A stretch of 64,000 nt of DNA from Endomychus coccineus. Taxonomy: Eukaryota > Arthropoda > Insecta > Coleoptera > Endomychidae. Below the pieces are notes generated by a model that searched no databases, had not been told where the DNA came from, and saw nothing but the letters and a program-made list of their open reading frames with translations. The position numbers were made by a program, and so were the translations under genes. Positions 35,581 to 48,897 of the stretch are shown here, piece by piece (within the stretch, counting starts at the first letter, position 1; the number at the start of each line of letters is the position of its first letter). The stretch is taken from assembly GCA_958510875.1 (NCBI GenBank), contig OY294067.1, positions 142,333,846-142,397,845 of the forward strand. The letters are read 5' to 3'.

Positions 35581-35653
35581 AACCATAGGTGGGATTCGAA
35601 CCCACATTTCTGGATTTCTAGTCCAGGGTGTTTACCAATTACACCACTTCGGT
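35581..35653 (-). tRNA. tRNA-Ser-like (AGA), copy 76
   Basis: Majority tRNA; spacer with private changes near 35430, 35450 and 35530. Confidence 0.8.
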
Positions 35654-36053
35654 CCTATTAGATTTTTATATTTTTGTAAATATAAACCTCTGAAAGGATA
35701 GTAGATCATTGATAAACACAATGCGATTCGATGCCCTACCATAGATCAACTACTCACGCACATTCATCTAAAGTTCAGTCGTTTTTTGAAGTAAGGATTG
35801 TAGGTTAGTACTGCTATGGTTGGCAGTTACTTGACAGTTCTTATTCAAATGACAGCATCCTGGTTCTTATATATTTCAATAGAACTGACTGAGAATTGTT
35901 CTGGTTAATTATAAACAAGTTTAAAGTTTCTTTGCCTAATTGGCCACTATCGTGTATGTAGCTTAAGAGATATAGAATTAAATTTTCTGAATTATGAAGA
36001 TAACTTAGATAATTTAACATAGGATTATAAAGATGAATGAACGTAAAAGATCG

Positions 36054-36126
36054 AACCATAGGTGGGATTCGAACCCACAGTTCTGGATTTCTAGTCCAGG
36101 GTGTTTACCAATTACACCACTTCGGT
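36054..36126 (-). tRNA. tRNA-Ser-like (AGA), copy 77
   Basis: A46C in the variable region; leader changed near 36146. Confidence 0.7.
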
Positions 36127-36526
36127 CCTATTAGATTTTTATATTATTGTAAATATAAACCTCTGAAAGGATAGTAGATCATTGATAAACACAATGCGAT
36201 TCGATGCCCTACCATAGATCAACTATTCACGCACATTCATCTAAAGTTCAGTCGTTTTTTGAAGTAAGGATTGTAGGTTAGTACTGCTATGGTTGGCAGT
36301 TACTTGACAGTTCTTATTCAAATGACAGCATCCTGGTTCTTATATATTTCAATAGAACTGACTGAGAATTGTTCTGGTTAATTATAAACAAGTTTAAAGT
36401 TTCTTTGCCTAATTGGCCACTATCGTGTATGTAACTTAAGAGATATAGAATTAAATTTTCTGAATTATGAAGATAACTTAGATAATTTAACATAGGATTA
36501 TAAAGATGAATAAACGTAAAAGATCG

Positions 36527-36599
36527 AACCATAGGTGGGATTCGAACCCACATTTCTGGATTTCTAGTCCAGGGTGTTTATCAATTACACCACTTCGGT
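36527..36599 (-). tRNA. tRNA-Ser-like (AGA), copy 78
   Basis: G19A removes the conserved partner of C56; leader base -1 is A instead of G. Confidence 0.55.
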
Positions 36600-36999
36600 T
36601 CTATTAGATTTTTATATTTTTGTAAATATAAACCTCTGAAAGGATAGTAGATCATTGATAAACACAATGCGATTCGATGCCCTACCATAGATCAACTATT
36701 CACGCACATTCATCTAAAGTTCAGTCGTTTTTTGAAGTAAGGATTGTAGGTTAGTACTGCTATGGGTGGCAGTTACTCGACAGTTCTTATTCAAATGACA
36801 GCATCCTGGTTCTTATATATTTCAATAAAACTGACTGAGAATTGTTCTGGTTAATTATAAACAAGTTTAAAGTTTCTTTGCCTAATTGGCCACTATCGTG
36901 TATGTAACTTAAGAGATATAGAATTAAATTTTCTGAATTATGAAGATAACTTAGATAATTTAACATAGGATTATAAAGATGAATAAACGTAAAAGATCG

Positions 37000-37072
37000 A
37001 ACCATAGGTGGGATTCGAACCCACATTTCTGGATTTCTAGTCCAGGGTGTTTACCAATTACACCACTTCGGT
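37000..37072 (-). tRNA. tRNA-Ser-like (AGA), copy 79
   Basis: Majority sequence. Confidence 0.8.
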
Positions 37073-37472
37073 CCTATTAGATTTTTATATTTTTGTAAAT
37101 ATAAACCTCTGAAAGGATAGTAGATCATTGATAAACACAATGTGATTCGATGCCCTACCATAGATCAACTATTCACGCACATTCATCTAAAGTTCAGTCG
37201 TTTTTTGAAGTAAGGATTGTAGGTTAGTACTGCTATGGTTGGCAGTTACTTGACAGTTCTTATTCAAATGACAGCATCCTGGTTCTTATATATTTCAATA
37301 GAACTGACTGAGAATTGTTCTGGTTAATTATAAACAAGTTTAAAGTTCCTTTGCCTAATTGGCCACTATCGTGTATGTAACTTAAGAGATATAGAATTAA
37401 ATTTTCTGAATTATGAAGATAACTTAGATAATTTAACATAGGATTATAAAGATGAATAAACGTAAAAGATCG

Positions 37473-37545
37473 AACCATAGGTGGGATTCGAACCCACATT
37501 TCTGGATTTCTAGTCCAGGGTGTTTACCAATTACACCACTTCGGT
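37473..37545 (-). tRNA. tRNA-Ser-like (AGA), copy 80
   Basis: Majority sequence. Confidence 0.8.
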
Positions 37546-37945
37546 CCTATTAGATTTTTATATTTTTGTAAATATAAACCTCTGAAAGGATAGTAGATCA
37601 TTGATAAACACAATGCGATTCGATGCCCTACCATAGATCAACTATTCACGCACATTCATCTAAAGTTCAGTCGTTTTTTGAAGTAAGGATTGTAGGTTAG
37701 TACTGCTATGGTTGGCAGTTACTTGACAGTTCTTATTCAAATGACAGCATCCTGGTTCTTATATATTTCAATAGAACTGACTGAGAATTGTTCTGGTTAA
37801 TTATAAACAAGTTTAAAGTTTCTTTGCCTAATTGGCCACTATCGTGTATGTAACTTAAGAGATATAGAATTAAATTTTCTGAATTATGAAGATAACTTAG
37901 ATAATTTAACATAGGATTATAAAGATGGATAAACGTAAAAGATCG

Positions 37946-38018
37946 AACCATAGGTGGGATTCGAACCCACATTTCTGGATTTCTAGTCCAGGGTGTTTAC
38001 CAATTACACCACTTCGGT
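37946..38018 (-). tRNA. tRNA-Ser-like (AGA), copy 81
   Basis: Majority sequence. Confidence 0.8.
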
Positions 38019-38418
38019 CCTATTAGATTTTTATATTTTTGTAAATATAAACCTCTGAAAGGATAGTAGATCATTGATAAACACAATGCGATTCGATGCC
38101 CTACCATAGATCAACTATTCACGCACATTCATCTAAAGTTCAGTCGTTTTTTGAAGTAAGGATTGTAGGTTAGTACTGCTATGGTTGGCAGTTACTTGAC
38201 AGTTCTTATTCAAATGACAGCATCCTGGTTCTTATATATTTCAATAGAACTGACTGAGAATTGTTCTGGTTAATTATAAACAAGTTTAAAGTTTCTTTGT
38301 CTAATTGGCCACTATCGTGTATGTAACTTAAGAGATATAGAATTAAATTTTCTGAATTATGAAGATAACTTAGATAATTTAACATAGGATTATAAAGATG
38401 AATAAACGTAAAAGATCG

Positions 38419-38491
38419 AACCATAGGTGGGATTCGAACCCACATTTCTGGATTTCTAGTCCAGGGTGTTTACCAATTACACCACTTCGGT
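38419..38491 (-). tRNA. tRNA-Ser-like (AGA), copy 82
   Basis: Majority sequence. Confidence 0.8.
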
Positions 38492-38891
38492 CCTATTAGA
38501 TTTTTATATTTTTGTAAATATAAACCTCTGAAGGGATAGTAGATCATTGATAAACACAATGCGATTCGATGCCCTACCATAGATCAACTATTCACGCACA
38601 TTCATCTAAAGTTCAGTCGTTTTTTGAAGTAATGATTGTAGGTTAGTACTGCTATGGTTGGCAGTTACTTGACAGTTCTTATTCAAATGACAGCATCCTG
38701 GTTCTTATATATTTCAATAGAACTGACTGAGAATTGTTCTGGTTAATTATAAACAAGTTTAAAGTTTCTTTGCCTAATTGGCCACTATCGTGTATGTAAC
38801 TTAAGAGATATAGAATTAAATTTTCCGAATTATGAAGATAACTTAGATAATTTAACATAGGATTATAATGATGAATAAACGTAAAAGATCG

Positions 38892-38964
38892 AACCATAGG
38901 TGGGATTCGAACCCACATTTCTGGATTTCTAGTCCAGGGTGTTTACCAATTACACCACTTCGGT
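38892..38964 (-). tRNA. tRNA-Ser-like (AGA), copy 83
   Basis: Majority tRNA; spacer marker gtaatgattg. Confidence 0.8.
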
Positions 38965-39364
38965 CCTATTAGATTTTTATATTTTTGTAAATATAAACCT
39001 CTGAAAGGATAGTAGATCATTGATAAACACAATGTGATTCGATGCCCTACCATAGATCAACTATTCACGCACATTCATCTAAAGTTCAGTCGTTTTTTGA
39101 AGTAAGGATTGTAGGTTAGTACTGCTATGGTTGGCAGTTACTTGACAGTTCTTATTCAAATGACAGCATCCTGGTTCTTATATATTTCAATAGAACTGAC
39201 TGAGAATTGTTCTGGTTAATTATAAACAAGTTTAAAGTTTCTTTGCCTAATTGGCCACTATCGTGTATGTAACTTAAGAGATATAGAATTAAATTTTCTG
39301 AATTATGAAGATAACTTAGATAATTTAACATAAGATTATAAAGATGAATAAACGTAAAAGATCG

Positions 39365-39437
39365 AACCATAGGTGGGATTCGAACCCACATTTCTGGATT
39401 TCTAGTCCAGGGTGTTTACCAATTACACCACTTCGGT
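39365..39437 (-). tRNA. tRNA-Ser-like (AGA), copy 84
   Basis: Majority tRNA; spacer marker acataagatt. Confidence 0.8.
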
Positions 39438-39837
39438 CCTATTAGATTTTTATATTTTTGTAAATATAAACCTCTGAAAGGATAGTAGATCATTGATAAA
39501 CACAATGCGATTCGATGCCCTACCATAGATCAACTATTCACGCACATTCATCTAAAGTTCAGTCGTTTTTTGAAGTAAGGATTGTAGGTTAGTACTGCTA
39601 TGGTTGGCAGTTACTTGACAGTTCTTATTCAAATGACAGCATCCTGGTTCTTATATATTTCAATAGAACTGACTGAGAATTGTTCTGGTTAATTATAAAC
39701 AAGTTTAAAGTTTCTTTGCCTAATTGGCCACTATCGTGTATGTAACTTAAGAGATATAGAATTAAATTTTCTGAATTATGAAGATAACTTAGATAATTTA
39801 ACATAGGATTATAAAGATGAATAAACGTAAAAGATCG

Positions 39838-39910
39838 AACCATAGGTGGGATTCGAACCCACATTTCTGGATTTCTAGTCCAGGGTGTTTACCATATACA
39901 CCACTTCGGT
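39838..39910 (-). tRNA. tRNA-Ser-like (AGA), copy 85
   Basis: A15T and T16A in the D loop replace the A15-U48 Levitt pair by U-U. Confidence 0.65.
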
Positions 39911-40310
39911 CCTATTAGATTTTTATATTTTTGTAAATATAAACCTCTGAAAGGATAGTAGATCATTGATAAACACAATGCGATTCGATGCCCTACCATA
40001 GATCAACTATTCACGCACATTCATCTAAAGTTCAGTCGTTTTTTGAAGTAAGGATTGTAGGTTAGTACTGCTATGGTTGGCAGTTACTTGACAGTTCTTA
40101 TTCAAATGACAGCATCCTGGTTCTTATATATTTCAATAGAACTGACTGAGAATTGTTCTGGTTAATTATAAACAAGTTTAAAGTTTCTTTGCCTAATTGG
40201 CCACTATCGTGTATGTAACTTAAGAGATATAGAATTGAATTTTCTGAATTATGAAGATAACTTAGATAATTTAACATAGGATTATAAAGATGAATAAACG
40301 TAAAAGATCG

Positions 40311-40383
40311 AACCATAGGTGGGATTCGAACCCACATTTCTGGATTTCTAGTCCAGGGTGTTTACCAATTACACCACTTCGGT
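40311..40383 (-). tRNA. tRNA-Ser-like (AGA), copy 86
   Basis: Majority tRNA; leader change aatatgaacc near 40414. Confidence 0.8.
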
Positions 40384-40783
40384 CCTATTAGATTTTTATA
40401 TTTTTGTAAATATGAACCTCTGAAAGGATAGTAGATCATTGATAAACACAATGCGATTCGATGCCCTACCATAGATCAACTATTCACGCACATTCATCTA
40501 AAGTTCAGTCGTTTTTTGAAGTGAGGATTGTAGGTTAGTACTGCTATGGTTGGCAGTTACTTGACAGTTCTTATTCAAATGACAGCATCCTGGTTCTTAT
40601 ATATTTCAATAGAACTGACTGAGAATTGTTCTGGTTAATTATAAACAAGTTTAAAGTTTCTTTGCCTAATTGGCCACTATCGTGTATGTAACTTAAGAGA
40701 TATAGAATTAAATTTTCTGAATTATGAAGATAACTTAGATAATTTAACATAGGATTATAAAGATGAATAAACGTAAAAGATCG

Positions 40784-40856
40784 AACCATAGGTGGGATTC
40801 GAACCCACATTTCTGGATTTCTAGTCCAGGGTGTTTACCAATTACACCACTTCGGT
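40784..40856 (-). tRNA. tRNA-Ser-like (AGA), copy 87
   Basis: Majority tRNA; spacer marker gtgaggattg. Confidence 0.8.
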
Positions 40857-41256
40857 CCTATTAGATTTTTATATTTTTGTAAATATAAACCTCTGAAAGG
40901 ATAGTAGATCATTGATAAACACAATGCGATTCGATGCCCTACCATAGATCAACTATTCACGCACATTCATCTAAAGTTCAGTCGTTTTTTGAAGTAAGGA
41001 TTGTAGGTTAGTACTGCTATGGTTGGCAGTTACTTGACAGTTCTTATTCAAATGACAGCATCCTGGTTCTTATATATTTCAATAGAACTGACTGAGAATT
41101 GTTCTGGTTAATTATAAACAAGTTTAAAGTTTCTTTGCCTAATTGGCCACTATCGTGTATGTAACTTAAGAGATATAGAATTAAATTTTCTGAATTATGA
41201 AGATAACTTAGATAATTTAACATAGGATTATAAAGATGAATAAACGTAAAAGATCG

Positions 41257-41329
41257 AACCATAGGTGGGATTCGAACCCACATTTCTGGATTTCTAGTCC
41301 AGGGTGTTTACCAATTACACCACTTCGGT
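41257..41329 (-). tRNA. tRNA-Ser-like (AGA), copy 88
   Basis: Majority sequence. Confidence 0.8.
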
Positions 41330-41729
41330 CCTATTAGATTTTTATATTTTTGTAAATATAAACCTCTGAAAGGATAGTAGATCATTGATAAACACAATGC
41401 GATTCGATGCCCTACCATAGATCAACTATTCACGCACATTCATCTAAAGTTCAGTCGTTTTTTGAAGTAAGGATTGTAGGTTAGTACTGCTATGGTTGGC
41501 AGTTACTTGACAGTTCTTATTCAAATGACAGCATCCTGGTTCTTATATATTTCAATAGAACTGACTGAGAATTGTTCTGGTTAATTATAAACAAGTTTAA
41601 AGTTTCTTTGCCTAATTGGCCACTATCGTGTATGTAACTTAAGAGATATAGAATTAAATTTTCTGAATTATGAAGATAACTTAGATAATTTAACATAGGA
41701 TTATAAAGATGAATAAACGTAAAAGATCG

Positions 41730-41802
41730 AACCATAGGTGGGATTCGAACCCACATTTCTGGATTTCTAGTCCAGGGTGTTTACCAATTACACCACTTCG
41801 GT
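41730..41802 (-). tRNA. tRNA-Ser-like (AGA), copy 89
   Basis: Majority sequence. Confidence 0.8.
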
Positions 41803-42202
41803 CCTATTAGATTTTTATATTTTTGTAAATATAAACCTCTGAAAGGATAGTAGATCATTGATAAACACAATGCGATTCGATGCCCTACCATAGATCAACT
41901 ATTCACGCACATTCATCTAAAGTTCAGTCATTTTTTGAAGTAAGGATTGTAGGTTAGTACTGCTATGGTTGGCAGTTACTTGACAGTTCTTATTCAAATG
42001 ACAGCATCCTGGTTCTTATATATTTCAATAGAACTGACTGAGAATTGTTCTGGTTAATTATAAACAAGTTTAAAGTTTCTTTGCCTAATTGGCCACTATC
42101 GTGTATGTAACTTAAGAGATATAGAATTAAATTTTCTGAATTATGAAGATAACTTAGATAATTTAACATAGGATTATAAAGATGAATAAACGTAAAAGAT
42201 CG

Positions 42203-42275
42203 AACCATAGGTGGGATTCGAACCCACATTTCTGGATTTCTAGTCCAGGGTGTTTACCAATTACACCACTTCGGT
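42203..42275 (-). tRNA. tRNA-Ser-like (AGA), copy 90
   Basis: Majority tRNA; loop of the leader inverted repeat changed near 42298. Confidence 0.8.
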
Positions 42276-42675
42276 CCTATTAGATTTTTATATTTTTATA
42301 AATATAAACCTCTGAAAGGATAGTAGATCATTGATAAACACAATGTGATTCGATGCCCTACCATAGATCAACTATTCACGCACATTCATCTAAAGTTCAG
42401 TCGTTTTTTGAAGTAAGGATTGTAGGTTAGTACTGCTATGGTTGGCAGTTACTTGACAGTTCTTATTCAAATGACAGCATCCTGGTTCTTATATATTTCA
42501 ATAGAACTGACTGAGAATTGTTCTGGTTAATTATAAACAAGTTTAAAGTTTCTTTGCCTAATTGGCCACTATCGTGTATGTAACTTAAGAGATATAGAAT
42601 TAAATTTTCTGAATTATGAAGATAACTTAGATAATTTAACATAGGATTATAAAGATGAATAAACGTAAAAGATCG

Positions 42676-42748
42676 AACCATAGGTGGGATTCGAACCCAC
42701 ATTTCTGGATTTCTAGTCCAGGGTGTTTACCAATCACACCACTTCGGT
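42676..42748 (-). tRNA. tRNA-Ser-like (AGA), copy 91
   Basis: A14G removes the conserved partner of U8. Confidence 0.6.
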
Positions 42749-43148
42749 CCTATTAGATTTTTATATTTTTGTAAATATAAACCTCTGAAAGGATAGTAGA
42801 TCATTGATAAACACAATGCGATTCGATGCCCTACCATAGATCAACTATTCACGCACATTCATCTAAAGTTCAGTCGTTTTTTGAAGTAAGGATTGTAGGT
42901 TAGTACTGCTATGGTTGGCAGTTACTTGACAGTTCTTATTCAAATGACAGCATCCTGGTTCTTATATATTTCAATAGAACTGACTGAGAATTGTTCTGGT
43001 TAATTATAAACAAGTTTAAAGTTTCTTTGCCTAATTGGCCACTATCGTGTATGTAACTTAAGAGATATAGAATTAAATTTTCTGAATTATGAAGATAACT
43101 TAGATAATTTAACATAGGATTATAAAGATGAATAAACGTAAAAGATCG

Positions 43149-43221
43149 AACCATAGGTGGGATTCGAACCCACATTTCTGGATTTCTAGTCCAGGGTGTT
43201 TACCAATTACACCACTTCGGT
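43149..43221 (-). tRNA. tRNA-Ser-like (AGA), copy 92
   Basis: Majority sequence. Confidence 0.8.
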
Positions 43222-43621
43222 CCTATTAGATTTTTATATTTTTGTAAATATAAACCTCTGAAAGGATAGTAGATCATTGATAAACACAATGTGATTCGAT
43301 GCCCTACCATAGATCAACTATTCACGCACATTCATCTAAAGTTCAGTCGTTTTTTGAAGTAAGGATTGTAGGTTAGTACTGCTATGTTTGGCAGTTACTT
43401 GACAGTTCTTATTCAAATGACAGCATCCTGGTTCTTATATATTTCAATAGAACTGACTGAGAATTGTTCTGGTTAATTATAAACAAGTTTAAAGTTTCTT
43501 TGCCTAATTGGCCACTATCGTGTATGTAACTTAAGAGATATAGAATTAAATTTTCTGAATTATGAAGATAACTTAGATAATTTAACATAGGATTATAAAG
43601 ATGAATAAACGTAAAAGATCG

Positions 43622-43694
43622 AACCATAGGTGGGATTCGAACCCACATTTCTGGATTTCTAGTCCAGGGTGTTTACCAATTACACCACTTCGGT
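43622..43694 (-). tRNA. tRNA-Ser-like (AGA), copy 93
   Basis: Majority sequence. Confidence 0.8.
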
Positions 43695-44094
43695 CCTATT
43701 AGATTTTTATATTTTTGTAAATATAAACCTCTGAAAGGATAGTAGATCATTGATAAACACAATGCGATTCGATGCCCTACCATAGATCAACTATTCACGC
43801 ACATTCATCTAAAGTTCAGTCGTTTTTTGAAGTAAGGATTGTAGGTTAGTACTGCTATGGTTGGCAGTTACTTGACAGTTCTTATTCAAATGACAGCATC
43901 CTGGTTCTTATATATTTCAATAGAACTGACTGAGAATTGTTCTGGTTAATTATAAACAAGTTTAAAGTTTCTTTGCCTAATTGGCCACTATCGTGTATGT
44001 AACTTAAGAGATATAGAATTAAATTTTCTGAATTATGAAGATAACTTAGATAATTTAACATAGGATTATAAAGATGAATAAACGTAAAAGATCG

Positions 44095-44167
44095 AACCAT
44101 AGGTGGGATTCGAACCCACATTTCTGGATTTCTAGTCCAGGGTGTTTACCAATTACACCACTTCGGT
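44095..44167 (-). tRNA. tRNA-Ser-like (AGA), copy 94
   Basis: Majority sequence. Confidence 0.8.
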
Positions 44168-44567
44168 CCTATTAGATTTTTATATTTTTGTAAATATAAA
44201 CCTCTGAAAGGATAGTAGATCATTGATAAACACAATGCGATTCGATGCCCTACCATAGATCAACTATTCACGCACATTCATCTAAAGTTCAGTCGTTTTT
44301 TGAAGTAAGGATTGTAGGTTAGTACTGCTATGGTTGGCAGTTACTTGACAGTTCTTATTCAAATGACAGCATCCTGGTTCTTATATATTTCAATAGAACT
44401 GACTGAGAATTGTTCTGGTTAATTATAAACAAGTTTAAAGTTTCTTTGCCTAATTGGCCACTATCGTGTATGTAACTTAAGAGATATAGAATTAAATTTT
44501 CTGAATTATGAAGATAACTTAGATAATTTAACATAGGATTATAAAGATGAATAAACGTAAAAGATCG

Positions 44568-44640
44568 AACCATAGGTGGGATTCGAACCCACATTTCTGG
44601 ATTTCTAGTCCAGGGTGTTTACCAATTACACCACTTCGGT
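44568..44640 (-). tRNA. tRNA-Ser-like (AGA), copy 95
   Basis: Majority sequence. Confidence 0.8.
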
Positions 44641-45040
44641 CCTATTAGATTTTTATATTTTTGTAAATATAAACCTCTGAAAGGATAGTAGATCATTGAT
44701 AAACACAATGCGATTCGATGCCCTACCATAGATCAACTATTCACGCACATTCATCTAAAGTTCAGTCGTTTTTTGAAGTAAGGATTGTAGGTTAGTACTG
44801 CTATGGTTGGCAGTTACTTGACAGTTCTTATTCAAATGACAGCATCCTGGTTCTTATATATTTCAATAGAACTGACTGAGAATTGTTCTGGTTAATTATA
44901 AACAAGTTTAAAGTTTCTTTGCCTAATTGGCCACTATCGTGTATGTAACTTAAGAGATATAGAATTAAATTTTCTGAATTATGAAGATAACTTAGATAAT
45001 TTAACATAGGATTATAAAGATGAATAAACGTAAAAGATCG

Positions 45041-45113
45041 AACCATAGGTGGGATTCGAACCCACATTTCTGGATTTCTAGTCCAGGGTGTTTACCAATT
45101 ACACCACTTCGGT
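45041..45113 (-). tRNA. tRNA-Ser-like (AGA), copy 96
   Basis: Majority sequence. Confidence 0.8.
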
Positions 45114-45513
45114 CCTATTAGATTTTTATATTTTTGTAAATATAAACCTCTGAAAGGATAGTAGATCATTGATAAACACAATGTGATTCGATGCCCTACC
45201 ATAGATCAACTATTCACGCACATTCATCTAAAGTTCAGTCGTTTTTTGAAGTAAGGATTGTAGGTTAGTACTGCTATGGTTGGCAGTTACTTGACAGTTC
45301 TTATTCAAATGACAGCATCCTGGTTCTTATATATTTCAATAGAACTGACTGAGAATTGTTCTGGTTAATTATAAACAAGTTTAAAGTTTCTTTGCCTAAT
45401 TGGCCACTATCGTGTATGTAACTTAAGAGATATAGAATTAAATTTTCTGAATTATGAAGATAACTTAGATAATTTAACATAGGATTATAAAGATGAATAA
45501 ACGTAAAAGATCG

Positions 45514-45586
45514 AACCATAGGTGGGATTCGAACCCACATTTCTGGATTTCTAGTCCAGGGTGTTTACCAATTACACCACTTCGGT
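45514..45586 (-). tRNA. tRNA-Ser-like (AGA), copy 97
   Basis: Majority sequence. Confidence 0.8.
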
Positions 45587-45986
45587 CCTATTAGATTTTT
45601 ATATTTTTGTAAATATAAACCTCTGAAAGGATAGTAGATCATTGATAAACACAATGCGATTCGATGCCCTACCATAGATCAACTATTCACGCACATTCAT
45701 CTAAAGTTCAGTCGTTTTTTGAAGTAAGGATTGTAGGTTAGTACTGCTATGGTTGGCAGTTACTTGACAGTTCTTATTCAAATGACAGCATCCTGGTTCT
45801 TATATATTTCAATAGAACTGACTGAGAATTGTTCTGGTTAATTATAAACAAGTTTAAAGTTTCTTTGCATAATTGGCCACTATCGTGTATGTAACTTAAG
45901 AGATATAGAATTAAATTTTCTGAATTATGAAGATAACTTAGATAATTTAACATAGGATTATAAAGATGAATAAACGTAAAAGATCG

Positions 45987-46059
45987 AACCATAGGTGGGA
46001 TTCGAACCCATATTTCTGGATTTCTAGTCCAGGGTGTTTACCAATTACACCACTTCGGT
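45987..46059 (-). tRNA. tRNA-Ser-like (AGA), copy 98
   Basis: G49A; first unit of the six-unit block. Confidence 0.7.
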
Positions 46060-46459
46060 CCTATTAGATTTTTATATTTTTGTAAATATAAACCTCTGAA
46101 AGGATAGTAGATCATTGATAAACACAATGCGATTCGATGCCCTACCATAGATCAACTATTCACGCACATTCATCTAAAGTTCAGTCGTTTTTTGAAGTAA
46201 GGATTGTAGGTTAGTACTGCTATGGTTGGCAGTTACTTGACAGTTCTTATTCAAATGACAGCATCCTGGTTCTTATATATTTCAATAGAACTGACTGAGA
46301 ATTGTTCTGGTTAATTATAAACAAGTTTAAAGTTTGTTTGCCTAATTGGCCACTATCGTGTATGTAACTTAAGAGATATAGAATTAAATTTTCTGAATTA
46401 TGAAGATAACTTAGATAATTTAACATAGGATTATAAAGATGAATAAACGTAAAAGATCG

Positions 46460-46532
46460 AACCATAGGTGGGATTCGAACCCACATTTCTGGATTTCTAG
46501 TCCAGGGTGTTTACCAATTACACCACTTCGGT
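46460..46532 (-). tRNA. tRNA-Ser-like (AGA), copy 99
   Basis: Majority sequence. Confidence 0.8.
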
Positions 46533-46932
46533 CCTATTAGATTTTTATATTTTTGTAAATATAAACCTCTGAAAGGATAGTAGATCATTGATAAACACAA
46601 TGCGATTCGATGCCCTACCATAGATCAACTATTCACGCACATTCATCTAAAGTTCAGTCGTTTTTTGAAGTAATGATTGTAGGTTAGTACTGCTATGGTT
46701 GGCAGTTACTTGACAGTTCTTATTCAAATGACAGCATCCTGGTTCTTATATATTTCAATAGAACTGACTGAGAATTGTTCTGGTTAATTATAAACAAGTT
46801 TAAAGTTTCTTTGCCTAATTGGCCACTATCGTGTATGTAACTTAAGAGATATAGAATTAAATTTTCCGAATTATGAAGATAACTTAGATAATTTAACATA
46901 GGATTATAATGATGAATAAACGTAAAAGATCG

Positions 46933-47005
46933 AACCATAGGTGGGATTCGAACCCACATTTCTGGATTTCTAGTCCAGGGTGTTTACCAATTACACCACT
47001 TCGGT
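46933..47005 (-). tRNA. tRNA-Ser-like (AGA), copy 100
   Basis: Majority tRNA; spacer marker gtaatgattg. Confidence 0.8.
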
Positions 47006-47405
47006 CCTATTAGATTTTTATATTTTTGTAAATATAAACCTCTGAAAGGATAGTAGATCATTGATAAACACAATGTGATTCGATGCCCTACCATAGATCA
47101 ACTATTCACGCACATTCATCTAAAGTTCAGTCGTTTTTTGAAGTAAGGATTGTAGGTTAGTACTGCTATGGTTGGCAGTTACTTGACAGTTCTTATTCAA
47201 ATGACAGCATCCTGGTTCTTATATATTTCAATAGAACTGACTGAGAATTGTTCTGGTTAATTATAAACAAGTTTAAAGTTTCTTTGCCTAATTGGCCACT
47301 ATCGTGTATGTAACTTAAGAGATATAGAATTAAATTTTCTGAATTATGAAGATAACTTAGATAATTTAACATAAGATTATAAAGATGAATAAACGTAAAA
47401 GATCG

Positions 47406-47478
47406 AACCATAGGTGGGATTCGAACCCACATTTCTGGATTTCTAGTCCAGGGTGTTTACCAATTACACCACTTCGGT
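47406..47478 (-). tRNA. tRNA-Ser-like (AGA), copy 101
   Basis: Majority tRNA; spacer marker acataagatt. Confidence 0.8.
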
Positions 47479-47878
47479 CCTATTAGATTTTTATATTTTT
47501 GTAAATATAAACCTCTGAAAGGATAGTAGATCATTGATAAACACAATGCGATTCGATGCCCTACCATAGATCAACTATTCACGCACATTCATCTAAAGTT
47601 CAGTCGTTTTTTGAAGTAAGGATTGTAGGTTAGTACTGCTATGGTTGGCAGTTACTTGACAGTTCTTATTCAAATGACAGCATCCTGGTTCTTATATATT
47701 TCAATAGAACTGACTGAGAATTGTTCTGGTTAATTATAAACAAGTTTAAAGTTTCTTTGCCTAATTGGCCACTATCGTGTATGTAACTTAAGAGATATAG
47801 AATTAAATTTTCTGAATTATGAAGATAACTTAGATAATTTAACATAGGATTATAAAGATGAATAAACGTAAAAGATCG

Positions 47879-47951
47879 AACCATAGGTGGGATTCGAACC
47901 CACATTTCTGGATTTCTAGTCCAGGGTGTTTACCAATTACACCACTTCGGT
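47879..47951 (-). tRNA. tRNA-Ser-like (AGA), copy 102
   Basis: Majority sequence. Confidence 0.8.
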
Positions 47952-48351
47952 CCTATTAGATTTTTATATTTTTGTAAATATAAACCTCTGAAAGGATAGT
48001 AGATCATTGATAAACACAATGTGATTCGATGCCCTACCATAGATCAACTATTCACGCACATTCATCTAAAGTTCAGTCGTTTTTTGAAGTAAGGATTGTA
48101 GGTTAGTACTGCTATGGTTGGCAGTTACTTGACAGTTCTTATTCAAATGACAGCATCCTGGTTCTTATATATTTCAATAGAACTGACTGAGAATTGTTCT
48201 GGTTAATTATAAACAAGTTTAAAGTTTCTTTGCCTAATTGGCCACTATCGTGTATGTAACTTAAGAGATATAGAATTAAATTTTCTGAATTATGAAGATA
48301 ACTTAGATAATTTAACATAGGATTATAAAGATGAATAAACGTAAAAGATCG

Positions 48352-48424
48352 AACCATAGGTGGGATTCGAACCCACATTTCTGGATTTCTAGTCCAGGGT
48401 GTTTACCAATTACACCACTTCGGT
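48352..48424 (-). tRNA. tRNA-Ser-like (AGA), copy 103
   Basis: Majority sequence. Confidence 0.8.
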
Positions 48425-48824
48425 CCTATTAGATTTTTATATTTTTGTAAATATAAACCTCTGAAAGGATAGTAGATCATTGATAAACACAATGCGATTC
48501 GATGCCCTACCATAGATCAACTATTCACGCACATTCATCTAAAGTTCAGTCGTTTTTTGAAGTAAGGATTGTAGGTTAGTACTGCTATGGTTGGCAGTTA
48601 CTTGACAGTTCTTATTCAAATGACAGCATCCTGGTTCTTATATATTTCAATAGAACTGACTGAGAATTGTTCTGGTTAATTATAAACAAGTTTAAAGTTT
48701 CTTTGCATAATTGGCCACTATCGTGTATGTAACTTAAGAGATATAGAATTAAATTTTCTGAATTATGAAGATAACTTAGATAATTTAACATAGGATTATA
48801 AAGATGAATAAACGTAAAAGATCG

Positions 48825-48897
48825 AACCATAGGTGGGATTCGAACCCATATTTCTGGATTTCTAGTCCAGGGTGTTTACCAATTACACCACTTCGGT
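48825..48897 (-). tRNA. tRNA-Ser-like (AGA), copy 104
   Basis: G49A; start of the second six-unit block. Confidence 0.7.

Larger units (their letters stand above)
38579..40943. repeat. five-unit block shared with 49458-52295
   Basis: Ordered markers are spacer gtaatgattg with ttataatgatg, spacer acataagatt, tRNA A15T/T16A, spacer gaattgaatt with leader aatatgaacc, and spacer gtgaggattg. All recur in order at 49458-52295, where one extra unit is inserted. Confidence 0.85.
45674..48511. repeat. six-unit block, copy 1 (2838 bp)
   Basis: It starts with a tRNA G49A unit bearing spacer tttgcataatt, followed by spacer markers gtttgtttgcc, gtaatgattg and acataagatt, then two majority units. Confidence 0.85.
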
